Shown: positions 27,324 through 35,719, counted from the stretch's first letter. The stretch: 64,000 nucleotides of DNA from Vicingus serpentipes (GCF_007993035.1 NZ_VOOS01000006.1:124001-188000); one strand, 5' to 3'. Notes: generated from the sequence alone by a model not told the origin. Numbers and translations: made by a program.

Positions 27324-27358
27324 GTTAGAGGTCGAAGGCAAATCTTTCGACTTCTAAC
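27324..27358 (+). promoter_or_regulatory. RNA hairpin between the two small rhodanese genes
   Basis: GTTAGAGGTCGAAGG pairs with the inverted CTTTCGACTTCTAAC, a stem of about 15 pairs including G-U pairs and a loop of about five bases. There is no T-run after it, so it is not a classical terminator. It may set mRNA stability or the ratio of the two paralogous rhodaneses. Confidence 0.55.
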
Positions 27359-27399
27359 TATAAATTTGAATAACCGTAAAAATAAACTATAAAATAAAA

Positions 27400-27699
27400 A
27401 TGAGTTTTTTAAGAAAATTATTTGGCTTAGGGCCAAAAGTTAATCATCACGAGTTAATTGCAAATGGAGCAGTTTTAATTGATGTTAGAACTCCTGCTGA
27501 ATTTTCAGCAGGCAATGCAAAAGGATCTAAAAATATTCCTTTAGACACAATAGGGAGTAAAGTGAAAAAAATTGAACAACTAAAAAAACCTGTTGTATTG
27601 ATTTGTCGTTCAGGAATGAGAAGTGGCCAAGCTACAGCTATTTTAAAAAGAAATGGAATTGAAGCTTACAATGGAGGACCGTGGAATAATTTTGCCTAA
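27400..27699 (+). CDS. Small cytosolic rhodanese (paralogue)
   Basis: The 99-residue rhodanese has LIDVRTPAEFSAGNAKGSKNIPLDTI and the active loop ICRSGMRSGQA, then 'AYNGGPWNNF'. It closely parallels the rhodanese at 27034, differing mainly by about eight extra N-terminal residues (MSFLRKLFGLGPKVN). No signal peptide is seen. It is the last gene before the second arsR and its own promoter/operator region. Function as a sulfane-sulfur carrier is from the family. Confidence 0.93.
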   Translation: MSFLRKLFGLGPKVNHHELIANGAVLIDVRTPAEFSAGNAKGSKNIPLDTIGSKVKKIEQLKKPVVLICRSGMRSGQATAILKRNGIEAYNGGPWNNFA

Positions 27700-27721
27700 A
27701 AAATAAATATGAAATTTATTT

Positions 27722-27749
27722 CATATATAAAAAACTATATGTAATTTTG
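27722..27749 (+). promoter_or_regulatory. ArsR operator overlapping promoter (copy 2)
   Basis: CATATA (27722-27727), 8 bases and TATATG (27736-27741) repeat the operator seen at 24445, and are joined to TAATTTTG (27742-27749), an exact TAnnTTTG -7 element. A further perfect inverted repeat, ATATGAAA-n4-TTTCATAT (27707-27726), overlaps its left side. The arrangement suggests both ArsR proteins may read the same sites. Confidence 0.78.
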
Positions 27750-27758
27750 TTTTAAATT

Positions 27759-28055
27759 ATGGCACTAGAAATTATAGAAACAGAAAAATTAGAAAAGGTG
27801 GCTTTTATCCTTAAAACGATAGGCCATCCTGTTCGTTTAGCTATTATCAATCGGTTGGCTATTAATGAACAAATGTCTGTAAACGATATTTGTGAAACTC
27901 TTCATCTTGAACAGTCTTTGGTGTCACACCATTTAAACACAATGAAACTTAAAGGTATTTTAACTTGCTCAAAGGAGGGTACAAGTAGGTATTATTCGGT
28001 TGCTTTGGAAGAAGTGCTGACCGTAATTGGGTGTATGGAAAAATGTAAATTATAA
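27759..28055 (+). CDS. ArsR-family winged-helix regulator with C-terminal Cys-x3-Cys (copy 2)
   Basis: The 98-residue regulator is a paralogue of the one at 24498: 'VAFILKTIGHPVRLAIINRLA', the recognition region 'LHLEQSLVSHHLNTMKLKGIL' and the same cysteine pair near the end, C92 and C96 (GCMEKCKL). It also has cysteines in the 'NDICETL' helix and the 'ILTCSKEG' wing that copy 1 lacks. It precedes the TolC/MFP/RND genes and is set behind an operator nearly identical to copy 1, so it probably controls the efflux half of the island. The sensed ligand is unproven. Confidence 0.9.
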   Translation: MALEIIETEKLEKVAFILKTIGHPVRLAIINRLAINEQMSVNDICETLHLEQSLVSHHLNTMKLKGILTCSKEGTSRYYSVALEEVLTVIGCMEKCKL

Positions 28056-28076
28056 ACTTTTTATTTATCATTAAAT

Positions 28077-29417
28077 ATGAAAATAACAACATATATAAAT
28101 ATAGCTATTGGTTTTACATTAGTTTTATCTAGTAGTAATTCTTTTGCCCAAGAAGCGGTTGAATTAACACTAGAACAAGCCGTAAATCAAGCTATAAAAA
28201 ACAATTGGCAAGTTAAAAAGACAGAAGCCAAATTAGGGATGGCTAAGTCTGAATTAATGCAAGCAAATGGAGCATTTTTACCAAATATTAATGTTTCTGA
28301 AACTTACATTAATACAACTGACCCTTTAAATGTATTTGGTTTTAGATTAAAACAAGCAATTGTAACCAATGCTGACTTTAATCCAGCGTTATTAAATGAC
28401 CCTGATGCATTTGATAATTTTACAACTAGAATTCAGGTAGAACAACCCCTATTAAATTTTGATGCTTTTGTGGGTAGAAGTGCAGCTTCTGCAAATGTAA
28501 AAGCAACAGAGTTAAACTTACAGTGGACTAAAAACTTGATATCACTAAAAGCAAAATACTTATACTTTCAGTTACAACTAGCAAATAAGCAAAAAGAAGT
28601 ATTACAACTTTCTTCTAAAGCATTAGCAGAAGGATTAACAATCACAGAAAACTTTTATGAGCAAAACTTAATTCAAAAAGTGGATTTGCTAGATATGCAG
28701 TTGAGAATTAGTGAAATAGAAAGTCATTTGCTAGCAACCGAAACTCAAATAAGCAATGTAAACACTCAGTTCGCTCATTTTTTAGGCTACCCCTCAGCAA
28801 CACAGTTATCACTTTCTGATGAGGTTCAAAGCTTTACTGAAGTTAATTTAACTGAACTAGGTGTTGCAAATATTGCAGATCGCTCAGATATGAAAGCGAT
28901 GTCGTTGCAATTGCAAGCTAGCAATCGCATGCTAAATAGCGCAAAATTTAAATTTTTACCTCGCTTAAATGCTTTTGGTAGTTATGAGTTTAATGATGAT
29001 AAAGTATTTGGAACAAACGCAAATAATTACATGCTTGGAGCAAGATTAGAATGGGACATTTTTAAAGGAGGAAGAAATTTAGGCGAATGGCAAAAAATGA
29101 AACATCAAAAAAACATGATGCAGTTGAATTATGATGAAAAACTTTCGGAGAGCGAAAGAGAATTGACACAAGTAAGAAATCAATTGAGAGTAGCAAAAAA
29201 ACAAGTGGAATTAGCAGCGCTAACTGTTGCTCAGGCCGAAGAATCATTTCGATTAAAATCGGATAGATATGAACAAGGGCTAGAAAAAACAGCAGATGTT
29301 TTAAAAGCGGAAGCTGTATTATTCTCAAAAAAAATAAACGAATTACAAATAATTAATAACTATCAACAACTGGTTTTCAATTTAGAACTTTTGTTAGAAA
29401 AAGAAATCTCAAAATAA
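28077..29417 (+). CDS. TolC-family outer membrane efflux protein
   Basis: The 446-residue product has a signal peptide (cleaved near SFAQEAVEL) and two related halves of long amphipathic helices with beta segments, the TolC layout. Typical pieces are 'LTLEQAVNQAIKNNWQVKKTEAKLGMAKSEL' at the start and 'RLEWDIFKGG...' followed by a long helical region in the second half. It forms the outer-membrane channel of the tripartite pump with the next two genes. It follows the second arsR by 21 bases. Confidence 0.92.
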   Translation: MKITTYINIAIGFTLVLSSSNSFAQEAVELTLEQAVNQAIKNNWQVKKTEAKLGMAKSELMQANGAFLPNINVSETYINTTDPLNVFGFRLKQAIVTNADFNPALLNDPDAFDNFTTRIQVEQPLLNFDAFVGRSAASANVKATELNLQWTKNLISLKAKYLYFQLQLANKQKEVLQLSSKALAEGLTITENFYEQNLIQKVDLLDMQLRISEIESHLLATETQISNVNTQFAHFLGYPSATQLSLSDEVQSFTEVNLTELGVANIADRSDMKAMSLQLQASNRMLNSAKFKFLPRLNAFGSYEFNDDKVFGTNANNYMLGARLEWDIFKGGRNLGEWQKMKHQKNMMQLNYDEKLSESERELTQVRNQLRVAKKQVELAALTVAQAEESFRLKSDRYEQGLEKTADVLKAEAVLFSKKINELQIINNYQQLVFNLELLLEKEISK

Positions 29418-29432
29418 ATAAAATCCAAATCG

Positions 29433-30497
29433 ATGAAAAAAAATAAGCTATATCTAATCTTACCAGCAATTGCATTATTTGCTTGGTCGTGTGGTGATGA
29501 AGAACAAGTAACACCAAAACAACAATCGGTGGATGTTGTAACCGAAACCATAAAATATACCGAAATGGTTGGAGAACATCGTTTTTCGGGCATTGTAAAA
29601 GCAGATGATAAATTGATGCTTAGTACAAAAATATTTGGGCAAGTTGATGTTGTTTTGGTAAAAGAGGGTGAAAAAATTAGTAAAGGGCAGTTGTTGATTA
29701 AAATTAAAAGCAACGATTTAGCAGCTAAACAAAATACTGCTAGCTCTGGTGTCCAAGCAGCTAAAACAAATATGGAAAATACCATTAAAAACTACGACAG
29801 AATTAAAGCATTACTTGAAAAAGGAAGCGCTACTCAAAAAGAGATGGAGGATATGACTGCCGCTAAAGAAGCTGCGATTGCTCAATATAAAGAAGCGCAA
29901 CATCAATTAGCGGAGATTAATGACTATTTGAGTTATGCTAATCTTACCTCTCCAATTAATGGGTTTGTGGCTAAAAAAATGGTAAATGTTGGTGATATGG
30001 CAAATCCAGGACAGCCTATTTTAGCTTTAGAATCTATGGAAGAATTAAAAATTGAAGCAGACATTCCTGCTTTTGAAATAGGTCAGTTTGAAGTAAACGA
30101 TTCTATTAAAATAACAGTTGCTGATGCTGGTTTAACTGAAATGAACGGTGTGGTAGAACGAATTATTCCTTCAGCTACTTTTTCTGGACAATATAAAGCG
30201 GTAATAGCTTTAGGCCAACAAAACAAAAGCTTAAAACCAGGGATGTTTGCCAGAATTAACTTGTTAAAAAACAAAGAGAATAAATTGTTAATCCCTAAAA
30301 GTAGCATTATCAATAAAGGGCAGTTAACAGGTATTTACACAGTAAATCAACAAGGAGAGGCAATGTTAAGATGGATAAGGTTAGGAAAAGAATATGGCAA
30401 CAATGTTGAGGTTTTATCAGGTTTAACCATTAATGAACAAATCATCACATCATCGCAATCAAAAATAACTGACGGAATTAACGTTAAAACGAAATAA
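29433..30497 (+). CDS. RND efflux periplasmic adaptor (membrane fusion protein), lipoprotein
   Basis: The 354-residue adaptor begins with a lipoprotein-type signal peptide ending at Cys20 (ALFAWSC-GDEE). It has the paired biotinyl-lipoyl halves ('GQVDVVLVKEGEKISKGQLLIKI' and 'LTSPINGFVAKKMVNVGDMANPGQPIL') around a coiled-coil hairpin of about 70 residues, then a beta-barrel and a membrane-proximal domain. It links the RND pump with the TolC channel. Two bases separate it from the pump gene. I see no His/Met-rich metal-binding extension, so a metal substrate is not indicated. Confidence 0.92.
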   Translation: MKKNKLYLILPAIALFAWSCGDEEQVTPKQQSVDVVTETIKYTEMVGEHRFSGIVKADDKLMLSTKIFGQVDVVLVKEGEKISKGQLLIKIKSNDLAAKQNTASSGVQAAKTNMENTIKNYDRIKALLEKGSATQKEMEDMTAAKEAAIAQYKEAQHQLAEINDYLSYANLTSPINGFVAKKMVNVGDMANPGQPILALESMEELKIEADIPAFEIGQFEVNDSIKITVADAGLTEMNGVVERIIPSATFSGQYKAVIALGQQNKSLKPGMFARINLLKNKENKLLIPKSSIINKGQLTGIYTVNQQGEAMLRWIRLGKEYGNNVEVLSGLTINEQIITSSQSKITDGINVKTK

Positions 30498-30499
30498 TT

Positions 30500-33400
30500 A
30501 TGAGCGGAATAGCAGGAAATATTGCCAAACAATTCATTAATTCAAAGCTTACGCCTTTGTTAATGATAGTGTTTATGGCTGTAGGAATATATAGTGCTTT
30601 ACTAACTCCAAAAGAAGAAGAGCCTCAAATTGATGTGCCTATAGCAGATATCTTTTTTCAATATCCGGGAGCAAGTGCAACCGAAGTTGAATCGAGAGTT
30701 GTAAAACCAATCGAAAAAATATTGTCTGACATACAAGGGGTTGAATATGTTTATTCTCAATCTTTAGAAGGACAAGCTTTTTTGGTGGTTCGATATTATG
30801 TAGGTGATGATATTGAGAAAAGTATTGTAAAATTATACAATGAGCTTCAAAAAAACATGGATAAAATGCCAGCAGGCGTTAGTATGCCTTTAGTTAAAAC
30901 TAGAGCTATAGATGATGTGCCAGCTTTAGGATTAACCTTGTGGAGTGATAAATATAACGATTTTGAGATTAAAAGAATTGCTGAAGAGTTAACAGCTGAA
31001 ATAGAAAAAGTAGGAGATGTTAGTGCAACTAAATTGTATGGAGGAAGAAGTAGAGAGTTACAGGTAGTATTAAATCAAGAAGCAATGTCGGCTTATCATC
31101 TTGATCCAGAAATGGTGATGGGTTCAATTTATGTCGCAAATCAGCAACAACAATCTGGAGCTTTCAATCAAAATGACCAAGAGTTTTTAGTGGAAACAGG
31201 TAAGTTTTTAAAAAATGCTGACGATTTAGAGAATTTGGTTGTTGGAATAGTTAATCAGGCACCAATTTATTTAAAGCAAATTGCTAAAGTTATTGATGGC
31301 CCTGAAATACCAACAGAATATGTGACATTTGGATTAAGTGAGCAGCAAGCTGAAAAAATTGAAGGTTCAACTAAAGAGTTTCCAGCAGTTACAATTTCTG
31401 TAGCAAAAAGAAAAGGAGCCGATGCTATGCAAATAGCAGATAAAGTAATTGATAAAGTAGAGAAGTTAAAAACAGATTTAATTCCTTCTGATGTGCATGT
31501 TGAGGTAACTAGAAATTATGGAGAAACAGCATCGCATAAAGTAGGAGAATTAATTTTACACTTAGCCACGGCAATTTTATCTGTAGCAATAATTGTTATG
31601 CTTTCTATGGGTTGGAGAGGTGGACTAGTGGTGTTTTTATCTGTGCCGATTACATTTTCATTAACCTTATTTGTGTATTATGTTTTTGGCTATACGCTAA
31701 ATAGAATTACCCTTTTTGCATTAGTATTTGTTACGGGTATAGTAGTTGATGACTCTATTATTATTGCTGAAAATATGCACCGCCATTTTAAAATGAAAAA
31801 GAAACCTTTTATGCAGGCGGCAATAGCTTCTATTAATGAAGTAGGTAATCCAACAATTTTAGCAACATTTACTGTTATAGCATCTGTTCTACCAATGATA
31901 GCAGTGTCTGGTTTAATGGGGCCTTACATGAGTCCGATGCCAATTGGAGCATCTGTTGCTATGTTTGTTTCTTTAATTGTGGCACTTACTATTACTCCTT
32001 GGTTGGCTTATCGTTTATTAAAAAACGATAAACATGAGGAAAAAGAGTTTGTGTTAGAAGACACATGGATTTACAAATCATATAACAAATTAATGCAGCC
32101 AATGATTGAACATCCCAAAAAAAGATGGGCTTTTATTGGAATTACTTCAGTTTTGTTATTGGCATCAATGTCGTTAGTTTATTTCAAATTGGTAGCGGTA
32201 AAAATGTTGCCTTTTGATAATAAAAATGAGTTTCAAATTGTAATAGATATGCCAGAAGGAACTACGCTAGAAAGAACAGCAGTAGTAACTAAAGAAATAG
32301 CAGCTTATCTTAAAAAGCAACCTGAAGTTGTTAATTATCAATCATATATTGGAACAGCAGCACCAATTAATTTTAACGGATTAGTTCGTCATTACGATAT
32401 GCGTAGCGATAATAATATGGCTGACATTCAGGTTAACCTTTTGGATAAAGGAGATAGGAGTGTTCAAAGTCATGATATAGCTAAACGATTAAGGCCAGAA
32501 GTTCAAAAAATTGGAGCAAAATACAATGCAAATGTTAAGGTGGTTGAAGTTCCGCCAGGACCTCCAGTTATAGCAACAGTGGTTGCTGAAATTTATGGTG
32601 ATGACATTAAGGAGCAAGAACGTATTGCTCTTGAAGTCAAAGAAATGTTAAAAGGGATAAACGATGTGGTGGATGTAGATTGGATGACAGAAGACGACCA
32701 AATTGAATATAATTTCAATGTAGATAAAGAAAAAGCAATGTTGGCTGGTATTTCAGTTCAGAAAGTAAACAGTATTTTAAATACTGCTTTAGCAGGGAAA
32801 ACAGTTTCTTTTTTACGCAATGAAAAAGAGGTTGAAGCAACACCAATTACGTTAAGATTAAATGAGGAAGAGCGATCATCTGTAGAGGATTTGAAAAAAA
32901 TAACAATTCTATCTCAATCAGGAAAAATGGTTGCGATTGGAGATATTGTTATTGTTGAAGAAAAACTAAAAGATAAAAGTATTTTCAGAAAAAATCAGAA
33001 ACGAGTAGTTTATGTTACAGCTGATATAGCAGGTGAGCTAGAGAGTCCAGTATATGCAATTATGGATGCTTCCGAAAAACTAAAAGAAATTAAAGTTCCT
33101 GAAGGCTATGAGTTAAACGAATATTTTTCAGGCCAACCATTTATGGAGCAAGATTATAGTGTGAAGTGGGATGGGGAATGGCAAATTACCTATGAAGTAT
33201 TTAGAGATTTAGGAAGTGCTTTTGCAGTTGTTTTAGTTATCATTTACATCTTAATTGTAGGTTGGTTTCAAGACTTTAAAGCTCCTGTTGTGATGATGGT
33301 TGCAATACCACTTTCGTTGGTTGGAGTTTTGGTAGGTCACTGGATGTTAGGCGCATTTTTTACTGCAACTTCTATGATTGGGGTAATTGCCTTAGCTGGA

Positions 33401-33679
33401 ATTATGGTTCGGAACTCCATACTCTTAGTCGATTTTATTGAGTTAAGATTGGAAGAAGGAATACCATTAAAACAAGCAGTAATTGAAGCAGGAGCAGTTC
33501 GTACTACACCAATTTTATTAACTGCAGGAACAGTAGTAATTGGAGCTTTCATTATTCTTTTTGATCCAATTTTTCAAGGGCTAGCCATCTCATTAATGGG
33601 AGGGTCGATTACGGCAACCTTTTTAACCTTAATTATAGTGCCTTTAGTGTATTATATGACAGAAAAACATAAACATTAA
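30500..33679 (+). CDS. RND efflux transporter permease (HAE-1/AcrB-like)
   Basis: The 1059-residue permease has twelve membrane helices in the RND pattern, with two large periplasmic loops. The proton-relay aspartates are in 'GIVVDDSIIIAENMHRHF' in the fourth helix. The N-terminal 'PKEEEPQIDVPIADIFFQYPGASATEVESRV' is common in RND pumps of unknown substrate in Bacteroidota, and there is no clear Met triad of a CusA-type copper or silver pump. It is the inner-membrane part of the tripartite system, driven by the proton gradient. Substrate is unknown; position in a sulfur island hints at a sulfur- or thiol-related compound. Confidence 0.93.
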   Translation: MSGIAGNIAKQFINSKLTPLLMIVFMAVGIYSALLTPKEEEPQIDVPIADIFFQYPGASATEVESRVVKPIEKILSDIQGVEYVYSQSLEGQAFLVVRYYVGDDIEKSIVKLYNELQKNMDKMPAGVSMPLVKTRAIDDVPALGLTLWSDKYNDFEIKRIAEELTAEIEKVGDVSATKLYGGRSRELQVVLNQEAMSAYHLDPEMVMGSIYVANQQQQSGAFNQNDQEFLVETGKFLKNADDLENLVVGIVNQAPIYLKQIAKVIDGPEIPTEYVTFGLSEQQAEKIEGSTKEFPAVTISVAKRKGADAMQIADKVIDKVEKLKTDLIPSDVHVEVTRNYGETASHKVGELILHLATAILSVAIIVMLSMGWRGGLVVFLSVPITFSLTLFVYYVFGYTLNRITLFALVFVTGIVVDDSIIIAENMHRHFKMKKKPFMQAAIASINEVGNPTILATFTVIASVLPMIAVSGLMGPYMSPMPIGASVAMFVSLIVALTITPWLAYRLLKNDKHEEKEFVLEDTWIYKSYNKLMQPMIEHPKKRWAFIGITSVLLLASMSLVYFKLVAVKMLPFDNKNEFQIVIDMPEGTTLERTAVVTKEIAAYLKKQPEVVNYQSYIGTAAPINFNGLVRHYDMRSDNNMADIQVNLLDKGDRSVQSHDIAKRLRPEVQKIGAKYNANVKVVEVPPGPPVIATVVAEIYGDDIKEQERIALEVKEMLKGINDVVDVDWMTEDDQIEYNFNVDKEKAMLAGISVQKVNSILNTALAGKTVSFLRNEKEVEATPITLRLNEEERSSVEDLKKITILSQSGKMVAIGDIVIVEEKLKDKSIFRKNQKRVVYVTADIAGELESPVYAIMDASEKLKEIKVPEGYELNEYFSGQPFMEQDYSVKWDGEWQITYEVFRDLGSAFAVVLVIIYILIVGWFQDFKAPVVMMVAIPLSLVGVLVGHWMLGAFFTATSMIGVIALAGIMVRNSILLVDFIELRLEEGIPLKQAVIEAGAVRTTPILLTAGTVVIGAFIILFDPIFQGLAISLMGGSITATFLTLIIVPLVYYMTEKHKH

Positions 33680-33690
33680 ACTTTAAAATT

Positions 33691-33996
33691 ATGAAATTGA
33701 TAATCGTTTTAGGGATGGTTGAACATGAAAAAGAAATAGCCAAAATGTTTAAAGAATCAAACATTCCCATTTATAGTAAGGTAGATATTGAAGGCATTAA
33801 ATCAGGTCACAAGCAAGTCGATTTAAGTAATTGGTTTGGAAGTGATGAAGACACAGACTTGTCTATTATGTTTTTTGCTTTTATTGCCAATGGAAATGCA
33901 GAAGAATTATATCAAAAAGTAGAAGTATTTAATGCGAATGAAGATAGAATTGCGCCATTACATGCTTTTCAATTACCAGTAGAAAAATTTATATAA
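33691..33996 (+). CDS. Small PII-like/DUF3240-like protein next to RND pump
   Basis: The 101-residue protein has no signal or membrane helix. Strand-helix-strand patterns (KLIIVLGMVEHEKEIAKMFKESNIPIYSKVDIEGIKSG ... DLSIMFFAFIANGNAEELYQKVEVFNAN) fit a ferredoxin-like PII fold, and 'PLHAFQLPVEKF' resembles the end strand. PII-like and DUF3240 proteins often sit beside RND pumps and carbonate or sulfur systems, where they are thought to sense or regulate. Without a profile search this remains a likely but unproven assignment; the ligand cannot be told. Confidence 0.7.
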   Translation: MKLIIVLGMVEHEKEIAKMFKESNIPIYSKVDIEGIKSGHKQVDLSNWFGSDEDTDLSIMFFAFIANGNAEELYQKVEVFNANEDRIAPLHAFQLPVEKFI

Positions 33997-34014
33997 ACTT
34001 AAAATATTAAGAAA

Positions 34015-34200
34015 ATGAAAGAAAGAATGATAAAAGGAATAGCTGGAACTATTATACTAATAGGATTGGCTTTGGGATATTTTGTAAATGAGTATTTTTA
34101 TTTAATCAATGCATTTGTAGGCCTTAATTTATTACAAACATCATTTACAAAATGGTGTTTATTAGGGGATATTTTAGGTGGTTGTGGTGTGAAAGATTAA
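34015..34200 (+). CDS. DUF2892 small membrane protein (YgaP-like)
   Basis: The 61-residue protein has two membrane helices and the YgaP-type C-terminal segment 'KWCLLGDILGGCGVKD', corresponding to the CPLY...G...C ending of DUF2892. In E. coli the DUF2892 region is fused to a rhodanese as YgaP, controlled by the ArsR-type YgaV; here it is a separate gene among several rhodaneses. Two cysteines remain in the short tail. It may recruit a rhodanese to the membrane. The match is by pattern. Confidence 0.85.
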   Translation: MKERMIKGIAGTIILIGLALGYFVNEYFYLINAFVGLNLLQTSFTKWCLLGDILGGCGVKD

Positions 34201-34204
34201 ATAA

Positions 34205-34420
34205 ATGAAAAGCTGGTTTATTAAAAAGAATGTTCCTATAATGCTTACCTTTGTTGGAGCTATACTTGGTTACTGTTATTGGTATTTTGTAGGTTGTGAA
34301 AGTGGTACTTGTGCAATTACTTCGATATGGTATCGGACAACAATTTACGGAGCTATAATGGGGTGGCTAGTTGGCGATATGATTAAAGATAAACTTAAAA
34401 AGAAATCAAATGAAAACTAA
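34205..34420 (+). CDS. DUF6132-family small membrane protein
   Basis: The 71-residue protein has two membrane helices around the strongly characteristic 'YWYFVGCESGTCAITS' stretch, and ends with a Lys-rich tail. This matches the DUF6132 proteins of Bacteroidota that sit beside rhodanese, thioredoxin and DUF2892 genes. The Cys-x4-Cys pair (C30 and C35) is the most notable feature and suggests a redox or sulfur-binding role. The end overlaps the next gene by 11 bases. Confidence 0.82.
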   Translation: MKSWFIKKNVPIMLTFVGAILGYCYWYFVGCESGTCAITSIWYRTTIYGAIMGWLVGDMIKDKLKKKSNEN

Positions 34421-34997
34421 GTTTTTTTACATGTTACTAATACTAGGGTTGTTTGCTTGTAATAATGTAAGTGAACAACAAATAGGTGAAGAAGTACAAG
34501 GAATAATAGTAAAGACTGATAAAGAATATCTTGAAGAAGGTAAAATGATTGCAGAAAGTACATTTAAAGTGTTGAGTTCAAATTTACAACAAGCAATGGC
34601 TGAAGGAGGAATAGAAAATGCCTTAAGTTATTGTAATGTAAATGCTATGCCTTTAACTGACTCATTATCTAAACATTATAATGTGGCCATAAAAAGAGTG
34701 AGTGATAAAGCTAGAAATCAATTAAACTTAGCCTCTAAGAATGAGCAAAAAATTATTGATAATTATTTAGCTAGCACAGAAAATAGAAAGCCAGTTTTAG
34801 AGCAAAATGAAAATGGTAAAATAACTTTTTATGCTCCAATTGTTGCTAAGGCGTTATGTTTAAACTGTCATGGAATAGAGGGCGAAATCTTGTCGTCTGA
34901 AAATAATGAAAAAATAAAATTATTGTACCCAGAAGATAAAGCAATAGGATATAGTGAGGGTGATTTAAGAGGTGTCTGGAGTATAATGTTTAACTGA
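34410..34997 (+). CDS. DUF3365 (Tll0287-like) c-type haem lipoprotein
   Basis: The 195-residue product has a lipoprotein signal (LLILGLFAC-NN) and one haem-attachment motif, CLNCH, in 'ALCLNCHGIEGEI'. Upstream, 'ESTFKVLSSNLQQAMAEGGIENALSYCNVNAMPLTDSLSKHY' is the DUF3365 fold start, and 'YPEDKAIGYSEGDLRGVWSIMF' is its typical end. Such proteins bind haem c in the periplasm and often accompany signalling or sulfur proteins. An electron-transfer or sensing role here is inferred. Confidence 0.88.
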   Translation: MKTKFFYMLLILGLFACNNVSEQQIGEEVQGIIVKTDKEYLEEGKMIAESTFKVLSSNLQQAMAEGGIENALSYCNVNAMPLTDSLSKHYNVAIKRVSDKARNQLNLASKNEQKIIDNYLASTENRKPVLEQNENGKITFYAPIVAKALCLNCHGIEGEILSSENNEKIKLLYPEDKAIGYSEGDLRGVWSIMFN

Positions 34998-35004
34998 TAA
35001 AATT

Positions 35005-35301
35005 ATGTCAAAATTTAATGAATTAATAAATTCGGATGTTCCAGTTCTAGTAGACTTTTTTGCTACTTGGTGCGGACCATGTAAAATGATGTCGCCCATT
35101 TTAGATGATGTGGCTAAGCAAGTACAAGGTAAGGCTAAAGTAATAAAAGTTGATGTTGATAAAAATCAACAAGCCGCTGCTGCTTATCAGGTAAGAGGCG
35201 TTCCGACTTTAATCTTATTTAAAAACGGCAAACAAATATGGAAACAATCTGGAGTTGTTCAGGCTAATGAATTAGTAAGTTTAATTAATCAACATATTTA
35301 A
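35005..35301 (+). CDS. Thioredoxin
   Basis: The 98-residue single thioredoxin domain has the active site WCGPCK in 'FFATWCGPCKMMSPIL' at about 21-26, the cis-Pro loop 'VRGVPTLILFKNG' and no signal peptide. It is slightly shorter than E. coli TrxA. It is probably cytosolic, reducing disulfides or persulfides formed by the neighbouring rhodaneses. It sits between the haem lipoprotein and the exported rhodaneses. Confidence 0.94.
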   Translation: MSKFNELINSDVPVLVDFFATWCGPCKMMSPILDDVAKQVQGKAKVIKVDVDKNQQAAAAYQVRGVPTLILFKNGKQIWKQSGVVQANELVSLINQHI

Positions 35302-35302
35302 A

Positions 35303-35707
35303 ATGAAGAAACTATCTTTAATTATTACAGTTATTGTTTTGTTTGCATCACTTGTTGTTAATGGACAGGTAGATGAAAAACAAAAATCAGTTATTTATGA
35401 TGTGAATGTAGAACAGTTTAATAAATTAGCTACCTCAGATAAAGGAATTGTTTTAGATGTACGAACTCCTGGGGAGTGGGAAGAAGGGGTGATTTTAAAT
35501 GCTACAAAGATTAATTATTACGATAGTGATTTTGCAGATCAAGTTGATGTTTTAGATAAAACTATTCCTGTTTTTGTTTATTGCAAAAAAGGAGGGAGAA
35601 GTTCTAGTGCTGCAAAAATATTAGAAGAAAAAGGCTTTACTAAAGTATTTAATTTAAAAGGTGGTATTACTGCATGGAAAGAGCAGGGTCTTAAAATTGA
35701 AAAATAA
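35303..35707 (+). CDS. Exported rhodanese
   Basis: The 134-residue protein has a signal peptide (to about VVNG, residue 21) and one rhodanese domain: 'VLDVRTPGEWEEGVILNATKINYY' and the active loop YCKKGGRSSSA. Active-site Cys lies at about residue 94. It is very similar to the next gene, a lipoprotein rhodanese, and the two are tandem duplicates. It would work in the periplasm. It begins 1 base after the thioredoxin stop. Confidence 0.93.
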   Translation: MKKLSLIITVIVLFASLVVNGQVDEKQKSVIYDVNVEQFNKLATSDKGIVLDVRTPGEWEEGVILNATKINYYDSDFADQVDVLDKTIPVFVYCKKGGRSSSAAKILEEKGFTKVFNLKGGITAWKEQGLKIEK

Positions 35708-35719
35708 AAATAGATAATT

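Noticed and set aside
27307-27399. Rho-independent terminator between the rhodanese genes
   Set aside because: The hairpin is strong but has no T-run behind it, so it is listed as an RNA hairpin only.
24498-28055. Arsenic-resistance operon
   Set aside because: The ArsR proteins lack the CVC arsenic site and there is no arsB or acr3; the ArsC-family gene is 20 kb away and alone.
28077-33679. Copper/silver (Cus-type) efflux
   Set aside because: No Met-rich sites, no CusF-like protein and no metal-binding extension are visible in the adaptor or the pump.
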